Origin: Eubacterium sp.
Lineage (GTDB): Bacteria > Bacillota > Clostridia > Oscillospirales > Acutalibacteraceae
Direction: 5' to 3'
Length of the DNA: 6,117 nucleotides
Assembly (NCBI GenBank): GCA_024696725.1
Contig: JAILGO010000080.1
Location: 1-6,117, forward strand
Below, in pieces: positions 1 to 5,129 of this stretch. The notes under the pieces were generated by a model. That model was not told the DNA's origin, did not search any database, and saw only the letters and a list, made by a program, of their open reading frames with translations. How positions within the stretch are numbered: the stretch's first letter is position 1; each line of letters opens with the position of its first letter. Made by a program: the position numbers and the translations under genes.

Positions 1-563
1 ACTTCGCTACTCTACCCGACGAGGAATTCGACTCTCCTCTCGGCGACGACACCGGCGCTGCGGTTATCTTCGGCGCAACGGGCGGCGTTATGGAGGCTGC
101 GGTTCGTACTGCTAACGCATGGCTCAACGGCGCAAGCGACGCTATCGAGGTTAAGGATTTAAGAGGCACTCAGGCTATCAAGGAAACCACGGTTAACCTT
201 GCAGGCACGGAGCTTAAGCTCTGCGTTGCTTCGGGCGCCGCTGCGGCTAAGGTCGTTATGGACAAGCTTGCTGACGGCAATCCCGAGGGATGGGGCTTCA
301 TTGAGATTATGGGATGTCCCGGCGGCTGCGTAAACGGCGGCGGACAGCCGATTCAGCCTCAGTACATCCGCGACACGGTTGACCTTAAGGCGCTCAGAGC
401 TAAGGCTCTTTACGACCAGGATAAGAAAATGCCGCTCAGAATGAGCCATCTCTCACCCGCAATCGAAAAGATTTATAAAGAGTGGTACACCGACGGCTTC
501 GGCGGTAAGAAGGCTCACCACGCTCTTCATACAACCTACGTTGCAAGAAAGAAATACAGATAA
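1..563 (+). CDS. hydA: [FeFe]-hydrogenase catalytic subunit HydA, C-terminal part (5' truncated)
   Basis: This is the C-terminal 186 residues of an iron-only hydrogenase, which makes or consumes H2 with ferredoxin or NADH-linked partners in the cytoplasm. The first full codon is at position 3 and the frame has no stop until TAA at 561-563. The H-cluster loop EIMGCPGGCVNGGGQP lies at about 303-350. By family knowledge its two cysteines (codons at 315 and 327) correspond to Cys499 and Cys503 of Clostridium pasteurianum CpI, the second bridging the [4Fe-4S] and [2Fe] parts. Upstream, the PLGDDTGAAVIFGATGGVMEAA stretch (about 36-101) is typical of the large-subunit domain. Downstream, about 396-540 matches the small-subunit (SSU) domain, with KIYKEWY and HHALHTTY. 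The N-terminal iron-sulfur domains and the other H-cluster cysteines are outside the window, so I cannot tell a monomeric from a multimeric (HydABC) enzyme. No terminator follows, and the next gene starts 22 nt later. Confidence 0.96.
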   Translation, partial: FATLPDEEFDSPLGDDTGAAVIFGATGGVMEAAVRTANAWLNGASDAIEVKDLRGTQAIKETTVNLAGTELKLCVASGAAAAKVVMDKLADGNPEGWGFIEIMGCPGGCVNGGGQPIQPQYIRDTVDLKALRAKALYDQDKKMPLRMSHLSPAIEKIYKEWYTDGFGGKKAHHALHTTYVARKKYR

Positions 564-571
564 TCTTTAAG

Positions 572-578
572 AAAAGGG
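572..578 (+). promoter_or_regulatory. Ribosome binding site of the glycosyltransferase (fixes ATG 586)
   Basis: The purine run AAAAGGG ends 7 nt before ATG 586, a normal spacing. An in-frame TTG at 580 would leave only 1 nt, so 586 is preferred as the start. Confidence 0.6.
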
Positions 579-585
579 TTTGACT

Positions 586-1551
586 ATGAGGTTTCCGAGC
601 TTACTGAAGAGACCCGGCGTATCGGTTATTATACCCGTATACAATGTTGAAAAATACTTAAAGCAATGTCTTGACAGTATTGCCGCGCAGACCTTTAAGG
701 ATTATGAGCTTATTTGCGTTGACGACGGCTCAACCGACAGCTCGCCCGAAATCCTTAAAGGCTATGCGGCGCGAGACAGCCGTATTAAAGTAATCCTTCA
801 GGATAATCAATCATGCGGCACGGCGCGCAACAACGGTCTGAAAGTCGCAAAGGGTAAATACGTTATATGGCTCGATTCGGACGATTTCTTCGAGCCGACG
901 ATGCTTGAGGAAACTTATAACAGGGCTGTTGAAACCGACGCCGATATAGTTCTTTTCGCTTTCAGAAACTTTGATAACGTAAGCGGAAGCTATTACAATA
1001 AAAGAGGTCTTTTCAAAGAAGCTTTCGGTGACCTTACAGTATTTTCGATGAAGGAAATTCCCGACACGATTTTACAGGTAACGCTTCCGAACGTCTGGAC
1101 TAAGTTGTATAAACGGAAGTTCATACTTAAAAACGGTCTCAGGTATCAAACGCTTCCGAACTGCGAGGACGTATATTTTACTTTTCTTGCGCTTTGCTGT
1201 GCCGGGAGAATAAGTTATGTTGACAAAGCGCTTTTAAGCTACAGAATAAACCGTCAGGATAATAATGAATCTAAGAAGTTTATGTATCCGCTCTGCTGTA
1301 TTGAGGCGGACACGGAATTATTCGATGAGCTCAACAGACGCGGCTTCTATTCTTCGGTTAAAACCAGCTACGCTAATCATATTTTAGAGCACTATAACTA
1401 CGTTTTCTGGCGCTTCAGAAACGATAATGACGCTCTCGAGGCTGTTAAAAAGGAATTAAAGGAAAGCTTTTTACCTTATACCCGTGTGCTCGAGGAGGCG
1501 GACGAGGTGTACTATGATATGAATATTCTTAAAAGATTAAGAGAACTATAA
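586..1551 (+). CDS. Family 2 glycosyltransferase (GT-A fold)
   Basis: This predicted 321-residue enzyme transfers a sugar from a nucleotide-sugar donor to a surface polysaccharide or glycoconjugate; donor and acceptor cannot be read from the sequence. Residues 12-20 (VSVIIPVYN) open the GT-A fold. DDGSTD (46-51) is the nucleotide-binding strand, GTARNNGL (78-85) follows, and DSDD (97-100) is the metal-binding DXD region. N-C-E-D (192-195) fits the usual position of the catalytic base in bacterial GT2 enzymes. The remaining C-terminal ~120 residues are a poorly conserved helical tail. I see no signal peptide or clear membrane segment, so it probably works at the cytoplasmic face. It starts 22 nt after hydA and may be co-transcribed with it. 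Codons look richer in AT-ending forms (ata, tta, aaa) than in hydA, which could reflect lower expression or separate ancestry. A stem-loop terminator follows. Confidence 0.9.
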   Translation: MRFPSLLKRPGVSVIIPVYNVEKYLKQCLDSIAAQTFKDYELICVDDGSTDSSPEILKGYAARDSRIKVILQDNQSCGTARNNGLKVAKGKYVIWLDSDDFFEPTMLEETYNRAVETDADIVLFAFRNFDNVSGSYYNKRGLFKEAFGDLTVFSMKEIPDTILQVTLPNVWTKLYKRKFILKNGLRYQTLPNCEDVYFTFLALCCAGRISYVDKALLSYRINRQDNNESKKFMYPLCCIEADTELFDELNRRGFYSSVKTSYANHILEHYNYVFWRFRNDNDALEAVKKELKESFLPYTRVLEEADEVYYDMNILKRLREL

Positions 1552-1557
1552 TACTAA

Positions 1558-1585
1558 AGGGAAGGGCCTGGCTCTTCCCTGTTTT
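1558..1585 (+). terminator. Intrinsic terminator after the glycosyltransferase
   Basis: The 5' arm AGGGAAG (1558-1564) is fully complementary to CTTCCCT (1574-1580). Two more inner pairs (one G-U) leave a loop of about 5 nt. The tail GTTTT (1581-1585) is short, so termination may be partial. It begins 6 nt after the glycosyltransferase stop. The next gene's ribosome site GGAGG (1586-1590) abuts the tail, so read-through transcripts could also hold that site next to the hairpin. Confidence 0.7.
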
Positions 1586-1594
1586 GGAGGAAGT

Positions 1595-2293
1595 ATGGAT
1601 ATTTTTGAAGCAATTAAAGAAAGACATTCGGTAAGACAGTATCTCGACAAGCCGATTGAAGAGGAAACAAAGGCTAAGCTTGAAGATATTATCGCTCAGT
1701 GCAATAAGGACGGAAAGCTTAATATTCAGCTTGTTACCGACGAGCACGAGGCTTTCACCTCTAAGCTTGCGAGCTACGGTCACTTTGAAAACGTAAGTAA
1801 TTATATCGTTCTTGCGGGTAACAAGGGGAAGAGCCTCGACGAGCGTTGCGGTTACTACGGCGAAAAAATCGTTCTTGAAGCACAGATGCTCGGTCTTAAC
1901 ACCTGTTGGGTAAAAATGAGCTATAAGAAAGTTCCCGGCGCTTTCGATATTGCTAAGGGCGAAAAGCTTGTTTGCGTTATAGCTATCGGCTACGGCGCTA
2001 ATCAGGGTAAAGAGAGAAAGAGCAGAACCGGCGAGCAGATTTGCGACGATTATATCTCAATGCCGAAATGGTTCAGAGACGGCGTAGACGCGGCGCTTCT
2101 TGCTCCGACAGCGAGAAATCAGCAGAAGTTCAAATTCTGGATGGTCGGTAAGCAGGTTATGGCTAAGGCTGTTGCCGCTCCGTGCAGCAATATCGACCTC
2201 GGTATTGCTAAATATCACTTTGAAATAGGCGCCGGAACGAATAATTTCGTCTGGGCAAGAAAAGACCCGAACGCAGTTATCATTACCGACTAA
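1595..2293 (+). CDS. Nitroreductase-family flavoprotein, TM1586-like
   Basis: This 232-residue protein belongs to the FMN-dependent nitroreductase fold and matches the TM1586-type subgroup, in which two half-domains in one chain replace the usual dimer (family knowledge). The N-terminal signature is MDIFEAIKERHSVRQY (1-16), where R10, S12 and R14 are expected phosphate contacts to FMN. A helix at about 87-100 precedes TCWV (103-106), and IGYG lies at 131-134. The second half starts near 158 and carries APTARNQQ (170-177), a typical nitroreductase stretch, then DLGIAKYHFEIGA (201-213). It is predicted to be a cytosolic NAD(P)H or reduced-flavin oxidoreductase; the substrate is unknown. GGAGG sits 4 nt before the ATG. 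The strong terminator-like hairpin before it suggests transcription partly independent of the glycosyltransferase. I see no promoter of its own in the short gap, so it may depend on read-through. No terminator occurs before the downstream promoter. Confidence 0.88.
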   Translation: MDIFEAIKERHSVRQYLDKPIEEETKAKLEDIIAQCNKDGKLNIQLVTDEHEAFTSKLASYGHFENVSNYIVLAGNKGKSLDERCGYYGEKIVLEAQMLGLNTCWVKMSYKKVPGAFDIAKGEKLVCVIAIGYGANQGKERKSRTGEQICDDYISMPKWFRDGVDAALLAPTARNQQKFKFWMVGKQVMAKAVAAPCSNIDLGIAKYHFEIGAGTNNFVWARKDPNAVIITD

Positions 2294-2300
2294 ATAACTA

Positions 2301-2329
2301 TTGATATTTATTTTATAATATGTTATAAT
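2301..2329 (+). promoter_or_regulatory. Sigma-A (sigma-70 type) promoter of the hydrogenase-maturation operon
   Basis: TTGATA (2301-2306) is one base off the -35 consensus. TATAAT (2324-2329) is a perfect -10, 17 nt away. TG at 2321-2322 makes it an extended -10. It lies in an AT-rich island starting right after the nitroreductase stop codon. The likely transcription start is near G2336. A second TATAAT at 2314-2319 has no matching -35. Confidence 0.85.
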
Positions 2330-2337
2330 ACAGCCGT

Positions 2338-2367
2338 TCTGACGGAAAGAGATATCTGACCGAAAGC
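2338..2367 (+). repeat. Two direct repeats in the leader, 17-nt period
   Basis: CTGACGGAAAG (2339-2349) and CTGACCGAAAG (2356-2366) agree at 10 of 11 positions, and a T precedes each. They are separated by AGATAT; AGATATCT (2350-2357) is a palindrome. The TCTGA core of each copy is complementary to TCAGA in the loop of the terminator (2396-2400). They could be a paired protein or ligand site or alternative pairing partners; this is inference. Confidence 0.55.
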
Positions 2368-2386
2368 ACGACTGATTACTGAAATT

Positions 2387-2415
2387 GACTGTGCCTCAGA
2401 GCTCAGTCTTTTTTT
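2387..2415 (+). terminator. Intrinsic terminator / attenuator ahead of the TM1266-like gene
   Basis: GACTG (2387-2391) pairs with CAGTC (2404-2408). After a U-U mismatch, GC (2393-2394) pairs with GC (2401-2402), leaving a six-base loop CTCAGA. Seven T residues follow directly (2409-2415). The stem is modest but the U-tract is strong. It ends 16 nt before the ATG at 2432 and lies about 50 nt after the predicted transcription start. Confidence 0.65.
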
Positions 2416-2431
2416 ATGAAAGGAAAGCGTT

Positions 2432-2677
2432 ATGGAAACAAGAGTAGCGGTTATAGGAATTATTGTAGAAAACAAGGAGAGCGTAGACAGCCTCAACGCG
2501 CTTTTAAGCGAATACGGCGAGTGCATTATCGGCAGGATGGGAATCCCCTACGCTAAAAAGGGCGTTAACTGTATTACCGTCGTAATTGACGCAAAACAGG
2601 ATACAATCAACACCCTCTGCGGTAAAATCGGAAAGCTCGACGGCGTATCCTCAAAAGCCGCTTATTCAAATGTATAA
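2432..2677 (+). CDS. TM1266-like putative iron-only hydrogenase system regulator
   Basis: This 81-residue protein matches the small TM1266 family that sits beside [FeFe]-hydrogenase maturation genes in many anaerobes (established co-occurrence). The family is annotated as a putative regulator with an ACT/NikR C-terminal-like ferredoxin fold; its ligand and target are not established. The recognised pattern is V-A-V-I-G-I-I-V-E (5-13), then GRMGIPY (34-40), GVNCITVV (44-51), and GKIGKLDGVSSKAA (64-77). Length agrees with the family. No DNA-binding helix-turn-helix is visible. Cysteines at 31, 47 and 63 are not a recognised metal motif. AAAGGA, 8 nt upstream, supports the ATG. Its last 8 nt overlap hydE. 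As the first gene after the candidate attenuator it is a natural candidate for feedback control of the operon, but that is inference. Confidence 0.88.
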   Translation: METRVAVIGIIVENKESVDSLNALLSEYGECIIGRMGIPYAKKGVNCITVVIDAKQDTINTLCGKIGKLDGVSSKAAYSNV

Positions 2678-3713
2678 GGAGCTTATAGACAGGCTTGAAA
2701 GAGAGAATATTCTGACTCGCGACGAGTACCTTACTCTTATTAAAAACCGTAGTAAAATTACGGAATACGCGGCAAAAAGAGCGTTAGAAACAAGGCGTAA
2801 ATACTACGGGAACAAGGTATATATAAGAGGTCTGATAGAGATTTCAAGCTACTGTAGGAACAACTGCTATTACTGCGGTATAAGAGCAGATAATAAAAAC
2901 GCCGAGCGTTACAGACTCAGCGCCGTCGATATACTTGACTGCGCCGCGGAAGGCTACAGACTCGGATTTCGCACCATCGTACTTCAGGGCGGCGAGGACG
3001 GCTTTTACGACTCAGCTTTTATATCGGCGATAATCAAGCTCTTAAAACACAGATACCCAGATATCGCGATTACGCTCTCTCTCGGCGAAATGAGCTTTAA
3101 TGACTATAAGCGTATGAAAAAAGCAGGCGCCGACAGATATCTTTTAAGGCATGAAACCTGCGACAGAGCGCATTACGGGAAGCTTCACCCGGCTGAAATG
3201 AGCTTTGATAACAGACAGCGCTGTATAGCAGATTTAAAGGCGCTCGGATATCAGACGGGAGTTGGCTTTATGGTCGGCTCGCCCTTTCAGACGGAGGAAA
3301 ACTTAGCCGACGAGCTAATCTACCTTAAGGAGCTTCAGCCTGAAATGGTAGGCATAGGTCCGTTTATCAGCCATAGGGACACGCCTTTCTCAAAATACGA
3401 AAGCGGCTCAGCTGAGCTAACGGTATTTATGCTTTCACTTATCAGGCTAACGCTTCCGAGAGTTCTTCTTCCCGCGACGACAGCTCTCGCGACGGTTGAC
3501 CCCTTTGGGAGAGAAAAGGGACTGAAGGCAGGCGCTAACGTTGTTATGCCGAACCTTTCGCCTGTTGATGTCAGGGAAAAATATATGCTTTACGATAATA
3601 AAGCCTGCACCGGTGAGGAGGCGGCGCAATGTCTTAACTGCCTTAAGCAAAGAGTTAAAAACGCAGGCTTTGAAATAACTACAGACAGAGGAGATTATAA
3701 TAATGAAATATGA
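2670..3713 (+). CDS. hydE: [FeFe]-hydrogenase H-cluster maturase HydE, radical SAM
   Basis: This 347-residue radical SAM enzyme almost equals the Thermotoga maritima protein (348) in length. HydE acts in the cytosol on the cysteine-bound Fe(CO)2CN species made by HydG, on the route to the [2Fe] subcluster. The CxxxCxxC motif is C62, C66, C69, binding the SAM [4Fe-4S] cluster. QGGED (106-110) is the SAM amino-group region, SLGE is at 137-140, and LRHET (159-163) supplies R160 and E162. GFMVGSPFQT and GIGPFISHRDTPF follow. Near the C-terminus C313-x7-C321-x2-C324 reproduces the site of the optional second cluster of T. maritima HydE. The frame is open from farther upstream, but ATG 2670 fits family length. 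That ATG overlaps the previous gene by 8 nt and has no Shine-Dalgarno before it, implying translational coupling. It overlaps hydG by 11 nt. Confidence 0.96.
   Translation: MYKELIDRLERENILTRDEYLTLIKNRSKITEYAAKRALETRRKYYGNKVYIRGLIEISSYCRNNCYYCGIRADNKNAERYRLSAVDILDCAAEGYRLGFRTIVLQGGEDGFYDSAFISAIIKLLKHRYPDIAITLSLGEMSFNDYKRMKKAGADRYLLRHETCDRAHYGKLHPAEMSFDNRQRCIADLKALGYQTGVGFMVGSPFQTEENLADELIYLKELQPEMVGIGPFISHRDTPFSKYESGSAELTVFMLSLIRLTLPRVLLPATTALATVDPFGREKGLKAGANVVMPNLSPVDVREKYMLYDNKACTGEEAAQCLNCLKQRVKNAGFEITTDRGDYNNEI
3687..3694 (+). promoter_or_regulatory. Ribosome binding site of hydG, inside hydE
   Basis: AGAGGAGA lies in the last codons of hydE. Its GGAG core ends 9 nt before ATG 3703, which supports that start and independent initiation of hydG despite the 11-nt overlap. 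Confidence 0.75.
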
Positions 3714-5121
3714 CGTTAAATCAATGAAGGCTGAGGAGTTTATCAGCGACGAGGAAATCCGCGAAACCGTAAAATATGCCGAAGAGCATAAAAACGACGT
3801 TGAGCTGATTGATAAAATTCTTAAAAAGGCTGAGGAGAGAAAGGGACTCACTCACCGCGAAGCGAGCGTTCTTTTAGCCTGCGAAAACGAGGACAAGGTT
3901 AAGGAAATCTATGACCTCGCGGAGCAGATTAAAAAGGACTTTTACGGTAACAGAATCGTTCTTTTTGCGCCTCTATACCTCAGTAACTACTGCGTTAACG
4001 GCTGTCTTTACTGTCCGTACCATCTTAAGAACAAGCATATTCCCCGTAAAAAGCTCACTCAGGAGGAGGTCGAAAAAGAGGTTATCGCGCTTCAGGATAT
4101 GGGACATAAGCGCCTTGCTATCGAAGCGGGAGAGGACCCCGTAAACAACCCGATTGAATATATCCTCGACTGTATCAAGACTATTTATTCCGTTAAGCAC
4201 AAAAATGGTGCAATCCGCAGGGTTAACGTAAATATCGCGGCGACCACCGTTGAAAATTACAGGAAGCTCAAGGACGCGGGAATAGGAACTTATATTCTCT
4301 TTCAGGAGACCTACAATAAGAAGAATTACGAAATACTTCACCCGACGGGACCGAAGCACAATTACGACTACCACACCGAAGCTATGGACAGAGCTATGGA
4401 GGGCGGTATCGACGACGTGGGTATCGGCGTACTCTTCGGGCTTGACAACTATCAGTACGAATTCGCGGGACTTCTTATGCACGCCGAACACCTTGAGGCT
4501 GTTCACGGAGTCGGACCTCACACTATAAGCGTACCGAGAGTAAAACCTGCCGACGATATCGACCCGAACGAATTCGACAATTCGCTCTCCGACGATATGT
4601 TCTGTAAAATCGCGGCTTGTATAAGAATAGCGGTTCCCTATACGGGAATGATTATCTCGACGAGAGAGACTCCCGAGGTAAGAGCTAAGATTATACGCCT
4701 CGGCGTAAGTCAGATAAGCGGAGGCTCGAGAACGTCGGTAGGCGGTTACGCAGAAAAGGAAAGACCGCACGACACGGAGCAGTTCGACGTTTCTGATAAC
4801 AGAACGCTCGACGAGGTTGTTAACTGGCTTATGAGAGAGGATTATATTCCTTCCTTCTGTACCGCGTGCTACCGCGAAGGCAGAACGGGCGACCGCTTTA
4901 TGAGCCTTTGTAAGTCGGGACAGATTCAGAACTGCTGTCATCCTAACGCGCTTATGACGCTTAAGGAATTCCTTATCGACTACGCGAGCGACGACACGAA
5001 GCGTATCGGCGAGGCTATGATTGAAAAGGAAATAGACACCATACCGAAGGAAAAGGTAAGAGAAATCGTCCGTGAAAGACTCGTTAAAATCGAGAACGGC
5101 GACAGAGATTTCAGATTTTAG
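3703..5121 (+). CDS. hydG: [FeFe]-hydrogenase H-cluster maturase HydG, radical SAM tyrosine lyase
   Basis: HydG cleaves tyrosine to p-cresol and dehydroglycine, which yields CO and cyanide, and assembles a cysteine-bound Fe(CO)2CN unit for the hydrogenase. The 472-residue length is normal for the family. The radical SAM motif C97-VNG-C101-LY-C104 binds the first [4Fe-4S] cluster. EAGEDP (141-146) is the SAM-binding GGE-like segment, and ILFQETYN (198-205) follows. HGVGPHTISVPR (268-279) holds the histidine region tied to the auxiliary 'dangler' iron; H268 and H273 are candidates and I cannot assign which. The C-terminal C386-x2-C389-x22-C412 motif binds the auxiliary cluster and sets HydG apart from ThiH-type tyrosine lyases. 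An extra cysteine, C411, stands next to C412. It overlaps hydE by 11 nt. The stop is followed by 8 nt and then hydF, whose Shine-Dalgarno shares bases with the hydG stop codon. Confidence 0.97.
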   Translation: MKYDVKSMKAEEFISDEEIRETVKYAEEHKNDVELIDKILKKAEERKGLTHREASVLLACENEDKVKEIYDLAEQIKKDFYGNRIVLFAPLYLSNYCVNGCLYCPYHLKNKHIPRKKLTQEEVEKEVIALQDMGHKRLAIEAGEDPVNNPIEYILDCIKTIYSVKHKNGAIRRVNVNIAATTVENYRKLKDAGIGTYILFQETYNKKNYEILHPTGPKHNYDYHTEAMDRAMEGGIDDVGIGVLFGLDNYQYEFAGLLMHAEHLEAVHGVGPHTISVPRVKPADDIDPNEFDNSLSDDMFCKIAACIRIAVPYTGMIISTRETPEVRAKIIRLGVSQISGGSRTSVGGYAEKERPHDTEQFDVSDNRTLDEVVNWLMREDYIPSFCTACYREGRTGDRFMSLCKSGQIQNCCHPNALMTLKEFLIDYASDDTKRIGEAMIEKEIDTIPKEKVREIVRERLVKIENGDRDFRF

Positions 5122-5129
5122 GAGACATT

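Larger units (their letters stand above)
2336..2431 (+). promoter_or_regulatory. 5' leader of the maturation operon with candidate attenuator
   Basis: This gene-free leader of about 96 nt runs between the predicted transcription start and the ATG of the TM1266-like gene. In order it holds two near-identical copies of TCTGAC(G/C)GAAAG, the segments GACTGA (2370-2375), ACTGA (2378-2382) and GACTG (2387-2391), an intrinsic terminator (2387-2415), and the ribosome site AAAGGA (2419-2424, 8 nt before the ATG). GACTGA and ACTGA could both pair with the terminator's 3' arm in place of GACTG. GCAC (2366-2369) could pair with GTGC (2391-2394). Both alternatives would break the terminator stem. A terminator between a strong promoter and its gene is the hallmark layout of riboswitch or protein-controlled attenuation. 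I do not recognise a known riboswitch consensus. The alternative is a plain terminator for upstream transcripts. Confidence 0.5.

Noticed and set aside
580..585. TTG at 580 as the glycosyltransferase start
   Set aside because: The Shine-Dalgarno AAAAGGG would be 1 nt away; ATG 586 has normal 7-nt spacing.
561..585. Possible terminator between hydA and the glycosyltransferase
   Set aside because: No inverted repeat or T tract is present in the 22-nt gap.
1529..1783. Minus-strand frame across the glycosyltransferase/nitroreductase gap
   Set aside because: It overlaps a terminator and a well-supported nitroreductase start, and has no ribosome site or family resemblance.
2334..2345. CCGT-TCTG-ACGG hairpin at the expected transcript 5' end
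   Set aside because: Only four base pairs, partly upstream of the likely start. It is too weak to annotate separately.
2339..2385. Hammerhead-like ribozyme suggested by CTGAC and GAAA motifs in the leader
   Set aside because: The core CUGANGA is absent and the three required stems cannot be drawn around the motifs.
2416..2431. Alternative ATG at 2416 just after the T run
   Set aside because: It is in a different frame from the TM1266-like gene, has no ribosome site and leads to an arginine-rich shadow frame.
2586..2669. N-terminal extension of HydE from the upstream ATG at 2586
   Set aside because: It would add 28 residues over the TM1266-like gene. ATG 2670 gives the expected 347-residue family length and places the cysteines as in T. 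maritima HydE.
3447..3851. Minus-strand open frame across the hydE/hydG junction
   Set aside because: It is serine- and arginine-rich with no family resemblance, and overlaps two confident genes.
3973..4941. 322-codon open frame on the minus strand
   Set aside because: It lies wholly inside hydG, whose protein carries all family motifs. The antisense product is low in recognisable features and reflects codon bias in the sense gene.
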